DNA of 64,000 nt from Parerythrobacter_A sp963838735 (GCA_963838735.1 CAWISG010000006.1:290722-354721), one strand, 5' to 3'; numbered from the stretch's first letter, positions 8,320 through 25,670 are shown. Program-made: numbers and translations. The notes: a model not told the origin generated them from the sequence alone.

Positions 8320-8403
8320 TTATCGATCTCCTTGATTGGCGATATCGATAAACAACAATAATTCGGTCTTATTGTCAAACGATAAATATCGAAAAACGAT
8401 AAG
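8320..8403 (-). promoter_or_regulatory. Operator-like repeats upstream of the Xre/DUF2975 operon
   Basis: This AT-richer stretch holds TATCGAT at 8320-8326, the palindrome TATCGATA at 8343-8350, the inverted repeat CGATA-AA-TATCG at 8380-8391, and a further ACGATAAG just after. The spacing and shared CGATA/TATCG half-sites suggest a binding region for the operon's own Xre regulator. This is inference from repeat pattern and position. Confidence 0.55.
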
Positions 8404-8448
8404 GCGCTGGATTTGCTTGCATGTTTTTTGCGGGCAGGCCGACTTTCG

Positions 8449-8476
8449 TTGACTCAGCGCCGGCGAATCCTACATG
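8449..8476 (+). promoter_or_regulatory. Candidate rpoB promoter
   Basis: TTGACT at 8449-8454 and TACATG at 8471-8476 are separated by 16 bases, about 230 bases before the rpoB ATG. Because rplJL faces the other way here, rpoBC must have a promoter of its own in this 300-base region. The box assignment is by eye and tentative. Confidence 0.35.
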
Positions 8477-8702
8477 GCTGTCATCGCATTGCTTCGAGCA
8501 CGGCGGCCTTTGCGCGGGGGCCGGCCATCGGATGGAAGCTGCGTCTCCATAGTCGCGAATGCCATCAGGGCCGCCAACGCACCGCTACCGGTGCGTTTGT
8601 TGCGCCCTTTTGCTGCGTTCCGGCTGGAGCCTTCCCGCCCCGGACATTCCCATTCGCCGCCCCGCACCGGGCGCGGCGCAGCACGAAAGAGCGAGAGCTT
8701 TC

Positions 8703-12932
<4,230 letters not shown>

Positions 12933-12937
12933 ATTTG

Positions 12938-13036
12938 ATCCTCCCCTCCCCGGCGGGGAGGGGATCGAGGGGTGGGGGCTCGGCCCCTGCCTTATAGAAC
13001 TGACCCCCCACCCCAACCCCTCCCCAGGGGGAGGGG
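12938..13036. repeat. Composite GC-rich palindromic repeat between rpoB and rpoC
   Basis: Two short hairpins (CCCCTCCCC paired with GGGGAGGGG at 12943-12963, and again at 13017-13036) flank an inner pair GGGGTGGGGG / CCCCCCACCCC. The interval as a whole reads as an imperfect inverted repeat of about 100 bases. Such CCTCCCC/GGGGAGG palindromes are dispersed in many alphaproteobacterial genomes. Here it sits inside the rpoBC operon and ends about 20 bases before the rpoC start. Confidence 0.75.
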
Positions 13037-13057
13037 CTCAGGAAGGCGGAAAACGAC

Positions 13058-17413
<4,356 letters not shown>

Positions 17414-17441
17414 AGGCTAGGACGAGGGAAGGGCCGGGCTG

Positions 17442-18209
17442 ATGATCTATATCGTCGAGAATGCCTGGCCCATCCTGCTCGCTGCAACGCTTGCGTTCGC
17501 GCTGGGCTTCGTCTGGCCCAGTCCGCGCGGGCGTGGCCGGTCACGTTTGCGCATTTCGCTGGGCGCACAAGCGCTGGTATTCGCCAGCCTTGTCTGGATG
17601 GCGGCAATATTAGCGGGCGCGCTGATCCTTGCCCCCGTCGATGCAGCTGGCTGGACAGTCGCTCTGGGAACGGCAGCAATTATCTGGGGCGGTTTCGTGC
17701 TGCCGGTCGTCGCCGCCGATGCGGCGCGCAGTCGTGCCGGCTGGCGACGCCCGGTCGTCTTGGCAAGCTACTGGTTGACCGCGATGCTGCTGATGGCGGC
17801 AACACTGAAGCTGGTCGGGGTGGAAGGGCCGGAAGTCGAACCGAAGGCAGCCCTTGCCTACGCCGATAACGACCAACCGGGGCTGGCGCATCCACTGCTG
17901 CCGGGCGCATACCGGCTAGGCAGCGTGGATGGCGAACCCGCCGATCTCGGTCACGCAATAACCGTCGAAGTGGATGAGGACACGATCGCCATGTTCTCGC
18001 AATGCGTGACGCCGCGCTGGCGCTATCGCCATGAAGCGGGCGCGCTGGTGACGCATACCATCCCCGAACCGATATGTTCGCGCGCTTTCTATCCAGCCGA
18101 GGAAGCACTGATCGCCGTTTTCAACGCGCCGCGAACAATTCTGCATACGCCGGAAAACGGCATTCATCTTGCAAACGACGATCACGCCGTCACGCTGTTC
18201 TCGCAATAG
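17442..18209 (+). CDS. Membrane protein of unknown function downstream of rpoC
   Basis: A 255-residue protein. The first half has four hydrophobic helices (AWPILLAATLAFALGFVWP, ALVFASLVWMAAILAGALIL, VALGTAAIIWGGFVLPVVAA, YWLTAMLLMAATLKLVGV). The second half is a soluble, probably periplasmic domain of about 115 residues with beta character and two cysteines. It begins 28 bases after rpoC on the same strand and is followed 41 bases later by gltX, so it may be read from the rpoBC transcript. I do not recognise the family. Confidence 0.65.
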   Translation: MIYIVENAWPILLAATLAFALGFVWPSPRGRGRSRLRISLGAQALVFASLVWMAAILAGALILAPVDAAGWTVALGTAAIIWGGFVLPVVAADAARSRAGWRRPVVLASYWLTAMLLMAATLKLVGVEGPEVEPKAALAYADNDQPGLAHPLLPGAYRLGSVDGEPADLGHAITVEVDEDTIAMFSQCVTPRWRYRHEAGALVTHTIPEPICSRAFYPAEEALIAVFNAPRTILHTPENGIHLANDDHAVTLFSQ

Positions 18210-18250
18210 CATCCTCGCCTTCGCGCGCCTGCCCCGCTAACCCGCCCACC

Positions 18251-19621
18251 ATGACCATCACCCGTTTCGCTCCGTCGCCGACCGGCCGCCTGCATGTCGG
18301 CAATATCCGCACCGCGCTGCACAACTGGATGCTGGCGAAGAAGGCCGGCGGGCAGTTCCTGCTGCGCATCGACGACACCGATGCGGAGCGCAGTCGCGAG
18401 GAATATGTCGAGGCAATCCGCGCCGATCTGGCATGGCTGGGGTTGGAGCCGGCTGGCGAGGTGCGGCAGTCCGAACGGCTAGCGTTGTACGATGCCGCGT
18501 TCGAGATGCTGCGCACGGCAGGGCGGGTCTATCCCGCCTACGAAACGCAGCAGGAATTGGAGCTGAAGCGCAAGATCCAGCTGGGGCGGGGGCTGCCACC
18601 GCTGTATGATCGTGCGGCGCTGGCGCTGAGCGATGCGGAGCGGGCGGAGAAAGAAGCGGCGGGCATCGCGCCGCACTGGCGTTTCCGGCTCGACCATGAT
18701 GCGCCGATCACGTGGCACGATGGCGTACGCGGCGCCCAGTCGTTCGATCCGGCGCTTCTCAGCGATCCGGTTATTCGCCGTGCCGACGGCAGCTGGCTCT
18801 ACATGCTGCCCAGCGCGGTCGACGACATTGCGATGGGCGTCACAGATGTACTGCGCGGCGAAGACCACGTCAGCAATACCGCGGTGCAGATACAGATGTT
18901 CGAGGCGCTGAATGCTGCGGGCTTTGCTGCGCAGCATGATGCAGCAGAAACAGATGCGTTACATCCGCGTTTTGCGCATGAGGCGCTGCTGGTCGGGGTC
19001 GAAGGCAAGCTGTCGAAGCGGCTTGGCAGTATCGGCTGCGACACGTTCCGGGAGCAGGGCATCGAGCCGCAGGCGCTGGTCGCCTTGCTCGCGCGGCTGG
19101 GTACATCGCAACCAGTGGAAGCAATCGCCGATCGCGGGGTGCTGGTGGAGGGCTTCGACCTTTCCACTTTCGGACGCGCGCCCGCCAAGTTTGACGAGGT
19201 GGAGCTAACGCGTGTGAATACGGCGCTGGTCCATACGATGGACTACGACGCAGCTGCGGACCGCCTTCCCGACGGCATGGATGAGGCGGCATGGCACGCA
19301 ATCCGCCCCAATCTGGCCACGCTGGCCGAGGCGGCGGACTGGTGGCGCATGGTCACTGGCCCCGTCGATTTGCCCAACTTTTCCGACGAAGACCGTGCCT
19401 TTCTTGGCGAAGCGGCGGACGCGCTGGAATGGGGTGACGATCCGTGGGGCGCGCTCACCGCCACGTTGAAAAACCAGACGGGCCGCAAGGGGAAGTCGCT
19501 GTTCTTGCCATTGCGTCAGGCTTTCACCGGCGCAAGCTCCGGCCCTGATATGGGCGCATTGTTGCCGGTTATCGGGGAGGAAGCGGCACGGCGCAGGCTG
19601 GCCCGCGCGGCGGGGCGTTAA
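18251..19621 (+). CDS. gltX: Glutamate--tRNA ligase
   Basis: 456 residues starting MTITRFAPSPTGRLHVGNIR; the longer frame from 18074 overlaps the preceding gene and lacks conservation. Class I synthetase signatures are present: the HIGH-like motif HVGN near residue 15 and the KLSKRLGS motif near residue 250. Product charges tRNA-Glu and, in bacteria lacking GlnRS, a homologue may also misacylate tRNA-Gln. Alphaproteobacteria often have two gltX genes; this shorter form is the type often called GltX2, an assignment I cannot verify here. Confidence 0.93.
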   Translation: MTITRFAPSPTGRLHVGNIRTALHNWMLAKKAGGQFLLRIDDTDAERSREEYVEAIRADLAWLGLEPAGEVRQSERLALYDAAFEMLRTAGRVYPAYETQQELELKRKIQLGRGLPPLYDRAALALSDAERAEKEAAGIAPHWRFRLDHDAPITWHDGVRGAQSFDPALLSDPVIRRADGSWLYMLPSAVDDIAMGVTDVLRGEDHVSNTAVQIQMFEALNAAGFAAQHDAAETDALHPRFAHEALLVGVEGKLSKRLGSIGCDTFREQGIEPQALVALLARLGTSQPVEAIADRGVLVEGFDLSTFGRAPAKFDEVELTRVNTALVHTMDYDAAADRLPDGMDEAAWHAIRPNLATLAEAADWWRMVTGPVDLPNFSDEDRAFLGEAADALEWGDDPWGALTATLKNQTGRKGKSLFLPLRQAFTGASSGPDMGALLPVIGEEAARRRLARAAGR

Positions 19622-19656
19622 CCCCCCTTTAGCGCCCGAGAGATTATTGGCTGAGT

Positions 19657-20169
19657 ATGGCAAGCCTGCATATGACAGAGCCGGTGTGCTTCAGGGATCA
19701 AGGGGACTGGCCGGAAGCGTTGATGTGCCTTGTTTTGGGGGCTGTTTCCCTGCCGCTTGTCGGATGGTTGTGGACCTTGCCGGCTAGCGATGTTCCGCGC
19801 GTATTCCTGGTGCCATTCACCGTGTTTTTCCTGATCAGCTTGCCGTTTCTCGTGCGCAGCGTCTCGGGCGCCCGAACCCGCACGCTGTCGGTCGATACCG
19901 CGACCGGGGCAATGACGCTGGAACACCGGCGAATGTTTGCCAAGACCACGGAAACATTCACCGCAATCGAAGCCGCACAAATCGTGCATGACGTGCGCGA
20001 CGACGACGGCGTCTGGACCAAAAGCGTGCTTCATCTGGTCGGCGGACGCGAAGTGATATTTGCGCAGGGCGGCTCGCCGGAAGAGACCCGTAGCGCGGCA
20101 GACCGGCTTGCAGCTGCACTGGGACTGTTTCGTACCGAAGTCCCGGTAGTCGAGGATCACCGTACCTGA
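19657..20169 (+). CDS. Membrane protein with two helices and a PH-like domain
   Basis: A 170-residue protein. Two hydrophobic helices occur in the first half (ALMCLVLGAVSLPLVGWLWT and VFLVPFTVFFLISLPFLV). They are followed by a beta-rich domain ending in a helix (TRSAADRLAAALGLF), a layout resembling small bacterial PH-type membrane proteins. No specific family is recognised. It starts 35 bases after gltX and could be cotranscribed. Confidence 0.6.
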   Translation: MASLHMTEPVCFRDQGDWPEALMCLVLGAVSLPLVGWLWTLPASDVPRVFLVPFTVFFLISLPFLVRSVSGARTRTLSVDTATGAMTLEHRRMFAKTTETFTAIEAAQIVHDVRDDDGVWTKSVLHLVGGREVIFAQGGSPEETRSAADRLAAALGLFRTEVPVVEDHRT

Positions 20170-20176
20170 TCAGGCA

Positions 20177-20344
20177 TCAATCGTGCTGGTCGCGCTCGAT
20201 CTCGTCCTGCAGCTTGCGCGTGCCACGATCGGATTCGCGTTCCACCTTTGGCGGCACCTTCCTGTTGCGGGCGTAGGCCCAGTACATCAACCCAATAAGC
20301 AGCAGCGGGCCAACGGTCAGGACGATGAGGTGGATGCTGGGCAT
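20177..20344 (-). CDS. Small single-pass membrane protein
   Basis: A 55-residue open frame from the ATG at 20344 to TGA at 20177. The product starts MPSIHLIVLTVGPLLLIGLM, one transmembrane helix. It continues with a charged helical tail (RKLQDEIERDQHD) typical of small inner-membrane proteins such as those with a C-terminal coiled segment. It lies between the convergent gene at 19657 and pyk, 67 bases downstream of pyk on the same strand. Function unknown. Confidence 0.6.
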   Translation of the reverse strand: MPSIHLIVLTVGPLLLIGLMYWAYARNRKVPPKVERESDRGTRKLQDEIERDQHD

Positions 20345-20411
20345 GAAAGGTCTTTCTATCGGTTGAAGCGTGGAAACAGTTCTGTAAAGTTCAACGCCCA
20401 GACTGTCGCTT

Positions 20412-21932
20412 TTATCCCGGCCCGACCCCTGCAGCCATGGCAGAAGCCGCGTCCAGCTCGTCTCCCGTCAGCGTGACCACATGCAGCAGGTTGGTGCTGC
20501 CCGGCGTGCCGAACGGGACTCCTGCCAGCACGATCAGCTTGGTGCCCGCCATACCGAACCCATGGCGCAGCGCCATGCGGCGGCCCTTGGCAATCATCTC
20601 CTCGAACCCGTCGATGTCCTTCGTCGCCACTGCATGCGCACCCCATAGCAGCGCCAGCCGGCGAGCGATGCGGCGGCTCGGCGTCAGCACCAGCATCGGT
20701 ACGCCGGGCCGCTCGCGCGCCACCCGCCGCGCGGTCGATCCGCTGCCGGTGAAGACCGTGATTGCGCCGATGGGCACGGTGTCGGCGATGGTCATGCAGG
20801 CATGGGCCAGCGCATCGGCGGTGGTGGCATCGGGCGGTATATCGAGGAAGCGGACGCGCGCGATATAGGCATCGTCGCGCTCCACCTGTGCGGCGATCGC
20901 GTCCATCATGGTAACCGCCTCCTCGGGCCAGGCGCCCGCCGCCGTTTCCGCGCTGAGCATGATGGCGTCCGCCCCGTCATACACCGCATTGGCGACATCA
21001 GAGACTTCGGCGCGGGTGGGTGCCGGACTTTCGATCATCGATTCCAGCATTTGCGTGGCGACGATAACCGGCTTGCCCTGCAATCGCGTCATATTGACGA
21101 TGCGTTTTTGCAGCGGTGGCACTTCCTGCGGCTCCAGCTCCACGCCAAGATCGCCGCGCGCCACCATCACACCGTCCGCCTGCTCGATGATTTCCTCCAG
21201 CCGCAGCACCGCCATCGGCTTTTCGATCTTGGCGCACAGGGCGGGTGTTTCGGCACCCGGCGGCCCCATCAGCCGCCGCGCTTCTGCAAGGTCTTCGGGC
21301 CGCTGCACGAAGGAAAGCCCGATCCAGTCCGCCCCCTGCTCGACTGCAAAGGCAAGGTCGGTGCGGTCCTTCGCGGTCAGCGCGGGTATGGGAATTTCCG
21401 CATCGGGCACGTTCACGCCCTTGCGATCCAAAATCACCCCGCCGATTTCCGCCGAGCACAGGATGCTGTCGGGCGAGGATTCGATGACGCGCAGGCGGAT
21501 CTTGCCATCGTCCACCAGCAGACGCTGGCCTTTCATCAACAGGCCGAACAGTTCGGGATGCGGCAGGTGAACGCGGGTTTCGTCGCCGGGCGCAGGGTTG
21601 CGGTCCAGCGTGAAATGGCCCGAATGGCGGATGACCGCGCGGCCTTCTGCAAATGTGCCGACGCGCAGTTTCGGCCCCTGTAAATCGCAGAACACCGCGA
21701 CGGGGCGGGCAAACACTTCCTCCAGCGCGCGGATATCGGCGATGGTGCGGGCATGGGTGGCATGGTCGCCGTGGCTCATGTTCACGCGGAACGCATCGGC
21801 CCCTGCGCGGAACATGCGGCGCAGCACATCGGGATCGCGCGTGGCGGGGCCGGTGGTTGCCAGGATCTTCACCTTGCGGCTTCTGTGCATGGCCTGATCG
21901 GGGTCCGGTGCGTCGAGGTTTGTTGATGCCAT
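20412..21932 (-). CDS. pyk: Pyruvate kinase
   Basis: Start taken at the ATG at 21932 (506 residues); an ATG 14 codons further in is also possible. Key pyruvate kinase blocks are KILATTGPATRDPDVLRRMF, the catalytic lysine region around CAKIEKPMAVLRLEEI, GVMVARGDLGVELEPQEVPP, and the ATQMLESMIESPAPTRAEVS motif. It converts phosphoenolpyruvate and ADP to pyruvate and ATP, the last step of lower glycolysis and of the Entner-Doudoroff route common in this group. It is divergently oriented to the DUF1244 gene. Confidence 0.97.
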   Translation of the reverse strand: MASTNLDAPDPDQAMHRSRKVKILATTGPATRDPDVLRRMFRAGADAFRVNMSHGDHATHARTIADIRALEEVFARPVAVFCDLQGPKLRVGTFAEGRAVIRHSGHFTLDRNPAPGDETRVHLPHPELFGLLMKGQRLLVDDGKIRLRVIESSPDSILCSAEIGGVILDRKGVNVPDAEIPIPALTAKDRTDLAFAVEQGADWIGLSFVQRPEDLAEARRLMGPPGAETPALCAKIEKPMAVLRLEEIIEQADGVMVARGDLGVELEPQEVPPLQKRIVNMTRLQGKPVIVATQMLESMIESPAPTRAEVSDVANAVYDGADAIMLSAETAAGAWPEEAVTMMDAIAAQVERDDAYIARVRFLDIPPDATTADALAHACMTIADTVPIGAITVFTGSGSTARRVARERPGVPMLVLTPSRRIARRLALLWGAHAVATKDIDGFEEMIAKGRRMALRHGFGMAGTKLIVLAGVPFGTPGSTNLLHVVTLTGDELDAASAMAAGVGPG

Positions 21933-21980
21933 GCGGCGAGGTATGGCACGCTGGCAGGACAACACAAAGGACGTGCCTTG

Positions 21981-22319
21981 ATGGATACGAATGCAGATGC
22001 TTCCGCCGCCGACCCGCTCGATATGCTGGACGATGCCGTGGCCGCCGCCGCGTTTCGCCGGCTTGTGCGCCATCTGCGCCATCGCCACGATGCCCAGAAT
22101 ATCGAGCTGATGGGGCTGGCGGGATTTTGCCGCAACTGCCTCGCCGACTGGATCCGCGATGCGGGTTATGCCGGAGACAAGGCGGCAGCCCGCGCACTTA
22201 TCCACGCGATGCCGCAGGAAGAATGGAAGGCCTCCCGCCAAACTCCCGCAACCAAAGCGCAAATCGCGGCGATGGAAGCGAGCGTGGCGAAGAACGCGCG
22301 AAAACCGGATATTGCCTGA
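21981..22319 (+). CDS. DUF1244 domain protein
   Basis: A 112-residue protein starting at the ATG at 21981. It carries the family signature HLRHRHDAQNIELMGLAGFC followed by RNCLADWIRDAG, with paired cysteines that could bind metal or react. DUF1244 proteins are widespread in Proteobacteria and have no established function. It is divergent from pyk (48 bases apart) and precedes gapR on the same strand. Confidence 0.85.
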   Translation: MDTNADASAADPLDMLDDAVAAAAFRRLVRHLRHRHDAQNIELMGLAGFCRNCLADWIRDAGYAGDKAAARALIHAMPQEEWKASRQTPATKAQIAAMEASVAKNARKPDIA

Positions 22320-22426
22320 CGCTCGGCGATTAATCGGCACAAACGGCACCTCGGCGCTTCACCCCCGAACGCGCGCTGGCTATCGCCCTGCCAACCGATT
22401 CCCCATCCCAATAACCGGAGCCACAC

Positions 22427-22675
22427 ATGGCCGACACCGATGCCAATGCCACCGACGACCGCCTGCGCCTGCTGATCGAACGGATCGAGCGGCTTGAGGA
22501 GGAAAAGAAGGGCATCGCCGACGATATCCGCGACGTCTACGCCGAAGCCAAGGCGGTGGGCTACGACCCCAAGATCATGCGGCAGGTGGTGCGCTTGCGA
22601 AAGATGAAGCCCGACGATCGCAATGAGATGGAAATGGTGTTGGAAACCTATCGCAATGCGCTTGGCCTGACATAG
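22427..22675 (+). CDS. gapR: GapR-family (DUF2312) DNA-binding protein
   Basis: An 82-residue helical protein with the DUF2312 signature: RLRLLIERIERLEEEKKGIA, DIRDVYAEAKAVGYDPKIMR and the C-terminal ETYRNALGL. Its Caulobacter homologue GapR binds AT-rich or overtwisted DNA ahead of replication and transcription forks and stimulates topoisomerases. Length and sequence are typical. It follows the DUF1244 gene on the same strand after about 107 bases. Confidence 0.9.
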   Translation: MADTDANATDDRLRLLIERIERLEEEKKGIADDIRDVYAEAKAVGYDPKIMRQVVRLRKMKPDDRNEMEMVLETYRNALGLT

Positions 22676-22766
22676 GGTCGGCTCAAACCGGCACAGCAGG
22701 GCAGGAACCGCAACGACGCGAAGCGATTGAACGGAAAGCACAACTTTCCGTTCAGGAGCCGCAGCC

Positions 22767-23648
22767 ATGACCGAGACCGCCAAGGGAAACGCCAACGCCG
22801 ATTTCATCCCGCCCGTCGCCGAAGAGCCGCGCATGCCGGGGCACGAGGCAGATATGGACGACAAGCCCGAATGGGAACCGCGTTTCCCCGGCTCGGGCCG
22901 GCTGAAAGGCAAGACCGCCATCGTCACTGGCGGGGATAGCGGCATCGGACGCGCAACGGCGGTGCTGTTCGCGCGCGAGGGTGCAAACGTCGCCATCGCC
23001 TATCTGTGCGAGGACGACGATGCAGCGAAGACGCTGGCGTTGTGCAAGGCCGAAGGTGCGCAGGCGTTCACGCACCGTGCGGACCTTGGTAAGCCGGAAG
23101 CCGGGCAGGCCTTGGTGGACGCGACCATTGAGCGGTTCGGCGCGCTGAACGTGCTGGTCAATAATGCGGGCGAGCAGCATCCGGACGAAGACATCACCGA
23201 CATCACGCCCGAACAGTTGCAGCGAACCTTCCAGACCAACATCTTCAGCCAGTTTTACCTGGTGCAGGCAGCGCGGCCGCATCTGAAAAAGGGCGCGGCC
23301 ATCGTCAATTGCACCAGCGTGACCATGTACAAGGGCGCATCGATCCTGCTGGATTACAGCGCGACCAAGGGGGCGATTACGGCGTTCACACGCTCGCTTT
23401 CCGAAAACCTGATCGAGGACGGCATTCGCGTCAACGCGGTGGCGCCCGGCCCGATCTGGACGCCGCTGAATCCGTTCGGCGGGCAACCGCCCGAAAAGAT
23501 GGACGATTTCGGCGAAAGCACGCCAATCGGCCGCCCCGGTCAGCCGAACGAGGTCGCGCCTGCCTTCCTGTTCCTCGCCTGCGCAGACAGCTCCTACATG
23601 TCGGGCCAGGTGCTGCATCCCAATGGCGGGATCGTCGTCAACGGATAG
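22767..23648 (+). CDS. SDR family oxidoreductase
   Basis: A 293-residue short-chain dehydrogenase with a 45-residue N-terminal extension. It shows the Rossmann motif TGGDSGIGRATA, NNAG followed by EQH, and the catalytic pair YSATKGA; a C-terminal GGIVVNG closes the fold. The extended N-terminus and AEEPRMPGHEADMDDKPEW-type leader match the YghA/YhxD group of NAD(P)-dependent dehydrogenases, often stress-induced. The substrate is unknown. It is a single gene between gapR and yebC. Confidence 0.9.
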   Translation: MTETAKGNANADFIPPVAEEPRMPGHEADMDDKPEWEPRFPGSGRLKGKTAIVTGGDSGIGRATAVLFAREGANVAIAYLCEDDDAAKTLALCKAEGAQAFTHRADLGKPEAGQALVDATIERFGALNVLVNNAGEQHPDEDITDITPEQLQRTFQTNIFSQFYLVQAARPHLKKGAAIVNCTSVTMYKGASILLDYSATKGAITAFTRSLSENLIEDGIRVNAVAPGPIWTPLNPFGGQPPEKMDDFGESTPIGRPGQPNEVAPAFLFLACADSSYMSGQVLHPNGGIVVNG

Positions 23649-23729
23649 CGTGCCCAATGCCGGGGTGACGGTGGCGGTGCGTTCGGCTAACGCTGCGCGC
23701 GTCGATACATCAACGTGAAACGGACCTTT

Positions 23730-24479
23730 ATGGCAGGCCATTCCAAATTCAAGAACATCATGCATCGCAAGGGTGCGCAGGACAAGAAACGGTCCAACCT
23801 GTTTTCCAAGCTAAGCCGCGAGATCACCGTAGCGGCCAAGATGGGCACGCCCGATCCGGACATGAACCCGCGCCTGCGGCTGGCGATCAACACCGCCAAG
23901 GGGCAGTCCATGCCCAAGGACAATATTCAGCGCGCCATCGACAAGGCGAGCGCCGCGGATGGCGACGATTACGAAGAAGTGCGCTACGAAGGCTACGGCC
24001 CTGGCGGCAGCGCTATCATCGTCGAGGCGCTGACCGACAACCGCAACCGCACCGCCACCCACATCCGCACCGCGTTCAGCAAGAACGGCGGCAATATGGG
24101 CACCGAGGGCAGCGTGCAGCACGGGTTCGAACGGCTGGGCTATATCGAATATTCCGCCGACGCCGGTGGCGAGAATGCCGTATTGGAAGCCGCGATGGAA
24201 GCAGGCGCGGAGGACATTGCATCGTCCAAGGACGGACACGAAATCTGGACCGCAGCCGACGATCTGCACGCGGTGGCGGATGCGCTGGAAAAATCGCTGG
24301 GCGAAGCGGCGACGGTCAAGCTGGCGTGGAAGCCGAATATCACGGTCGATCTGGACGAAAAGGCGGCGGGCACGCTGCTGAAGCTGGTCGATACGCTGGA
24401 CGACGACGACGACGTGCAGACCGTGTGGGGCAATTACGAGATCAGCGACGAGGTGATGGAGAAGCTGGACGCGGAATAA
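23730..24479 (+). CDS. yebC: YebC/PmpR family protein
   Basis: 249 residues starting MAGHSKFKNIMHRKGAQDKK, the invariant N-terminus of the family; five upstream codons in the open frame are discounted. Other family blocks are YEGYGPGGSAIIVEALTDNR and NGGNMGTEGSVQHGFERLGY. YebC proteins act as transcriptional regulators (PmpR) or, in recent work, as factors relieving ribosome stalling at proline stretches. ruvC follows 192 bases later, a conserved neighbourhood. Confidence 0.96.
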   Translation: MAGHSKFKNIMHRKGAQDKKRSNLFSKLSREITVAAKMGTPDPDMNPRLRLAINTAKGQSMPKDNIQRAIDKASAADGDDYEEVRYEGYGPGGSAIIVEALTDNRNRTATHIRTAFSKNGGNMGTEGSVQHGFERLGYIEYSADAGGENAVLEAAMEAGAEDIASSKDGHEIWTAADDLHAVADALEKSLGEAATVKLAWKPNITVDLDEKAAGTLLKLVDTLDDDDDVQTVWGNYEISDEVMEKLDAE

Positions 24480-24567
24480 CTACGCAATTCTTCCCATCTT
24501 GCTATGGGGAGGAATATGCGCTCGAAAATGGCAATTCCACGCACGGCGGTTCCGTTTCTCCGTCGCT

Positions 24568-24648
24568 CTGAACTCGTTTCAGGGTCCATTTCTCCATCTG
24601 CGCGGGCGGTGCAGAAAGGCAGAATGTATGCTGAAACGCGTTCGGCAT
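24568..24648. repeat. Two small dispersed hairpins between yebC and ruvC
   Basis: CTGAA-CTCGT-TTCAG at 24568-24582 and ATGCTGAA-ACGCG-TTCGGCAT at 24628-24648. The latter pairs over eight bases with one G-T wobble. Sequences of the type TGCTGAA...TTCGGCATGACG recur as dispersed elements in Sphingomonadales genomes. The rest of this 190-base gap holds no gene I can support. Confidence 0.5.
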
Positions 24649-24671
24649 GACGGCGTGTTGAATATTCGAAA

Positions 24672-25136
24672 GTGATCATCCTTGGCCTCGACCCCTCGCT
24701 CAGCTACACCGGTTGGGGCGTGATCCGCACCGAAGGCTCGCGCCTTATCCATGTAGTCAACGGTCAGGTCAAAACCGCGCCCAAGGCCCCGATGGCCGAG
24801 CGCCTCGCCACGCTGCACGCCGCTATTGCAGATGTCATCGCCACCCACCGCCCCAACCGCGCCGCGGTGGAGGAAGTGTTCGTCAACAAGAACCCGCAAT
24901 CCACGCTGAAACTGGCGCAGGCCCGCGGCGCGGTGCTGGCTGCCTGCGGCCAGGCGGATGTGCCCGTGAGCGAACACGCCGCAAGACTGGTCAAGAAAGC
25001 CGTCGTCGGCACCGGCGCAGCGGACAAAAGCCAAGTGCAGGCGATGCTGAAAGTGTTGCTTCCCGGCGCGAAGGTTGCAGGACCGGATGCCGCCGATGCG
25101 CTGGCGGTGGCAATAGCGGCGGCGCATCTGGGGTAA
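24672..25136 (+). CDS. ruvC: Crossover junction endodeoxyribonuclease RuvC
   Basis: 154 residues with a GTG start at 24672. The catalytic acidic residues are visible in MIILGLDPSLSYTGWG (Asp7), VEEVF (Glu) and GPDAADALAVAIAAAH (two Asp). RuvC cleaves Holliday junctions with RuvAB during recombination repair. Usually ruvA and ruvB follow directly; here the next gene on the strand, after 180 bases, is an ArsC-like protein instead. Confidence 0.95.
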   Translation: MIILGLDPSLSYTGWGVIRTEGSRLIHVVNGQVKTAPKAPMAERLATLHAAIADVIATHRPNRAAVEEVFVNKNPQSTLKLAQARGAVLAACGQADVPVSEHAARLVKKAVVGTGAADKSQVQAMLKVLLPGAKVAGPDAADALAVAIAAAHLG

Positions 25137-25316
25137 ATGTGCGAAAGCGTTCTGTCCTACATCGGCTACGCTTGGTATGGATGGCGGTATGAACCGGTAT
25201 GCCCTTTCATCCGCACAAACCATTGTTGTTGAAGCCTGCCCGCGTACCCCGCCTTTTGCACCTGGACTGTGTAACACGTGTTCCACGTCTCCGGTTTCTG
25301 CGGGTTTGAAACAATC

Positions 25317-25670
25317 ATGACAATCCATCTCTACGGCATCCCCAACTGCGATAGCGTGCGCAAGGCGCGCAAGTGGCTGGATGCGCAATCGATCGATTAC
25401 ACCTTTCACGACTTCAAGAAGGAGGGCGTTGAGGCCGCCAACCTTGAACGCTGGGCCGACGAATGCGGATGGCAAACCTTGCTGAACCGGCGCGGCACCA
25501 CGTTTCGCAAACTGCCCGAAGAACAGAAAGCCGATCTCGACCGCGATGCCGCGCTTGCCATCATGGCGACGCATACTAGCACGATAAAGCGGCCCGTGCT
25601 GGAAACCGACGATGGCGCGCGGGTGCTGGTCGGGTTTGCGCAAAGCGAATGGGAGAACTTGCTGTGTTGA
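25317..25670 (+). CDS. ArsC/Spx family reductase (YffB-like)
   Basis: 117 residues beginning MTIHLYGIPNCDSVRKARKW at the ATG at 25317; the frame open from 25278 has a less plausible start. It has the thioredoxin-fold motif with a single catalytic cysteine (PNCDSVRKARKWL), a central RRGTTFRKLPEEQK segment and a terminal IKRPVLETDDGARVLVGF. These match the ArsC-related YffB family rather than true arsenate reductases, and no ars genes are nearby. The next gene overlaps its stop codon. Confidence 0.85.
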   Translation: MTIHLYGIPNCDSVRKARKWLDAQSIDYTFHDFKKEGVEAANLERWADECGWQTLLNRRGTTFRKLPEEQKADLDRDAALAIMATHTSTIKRPVLETDDGARVLVGFAQSEWENLLC

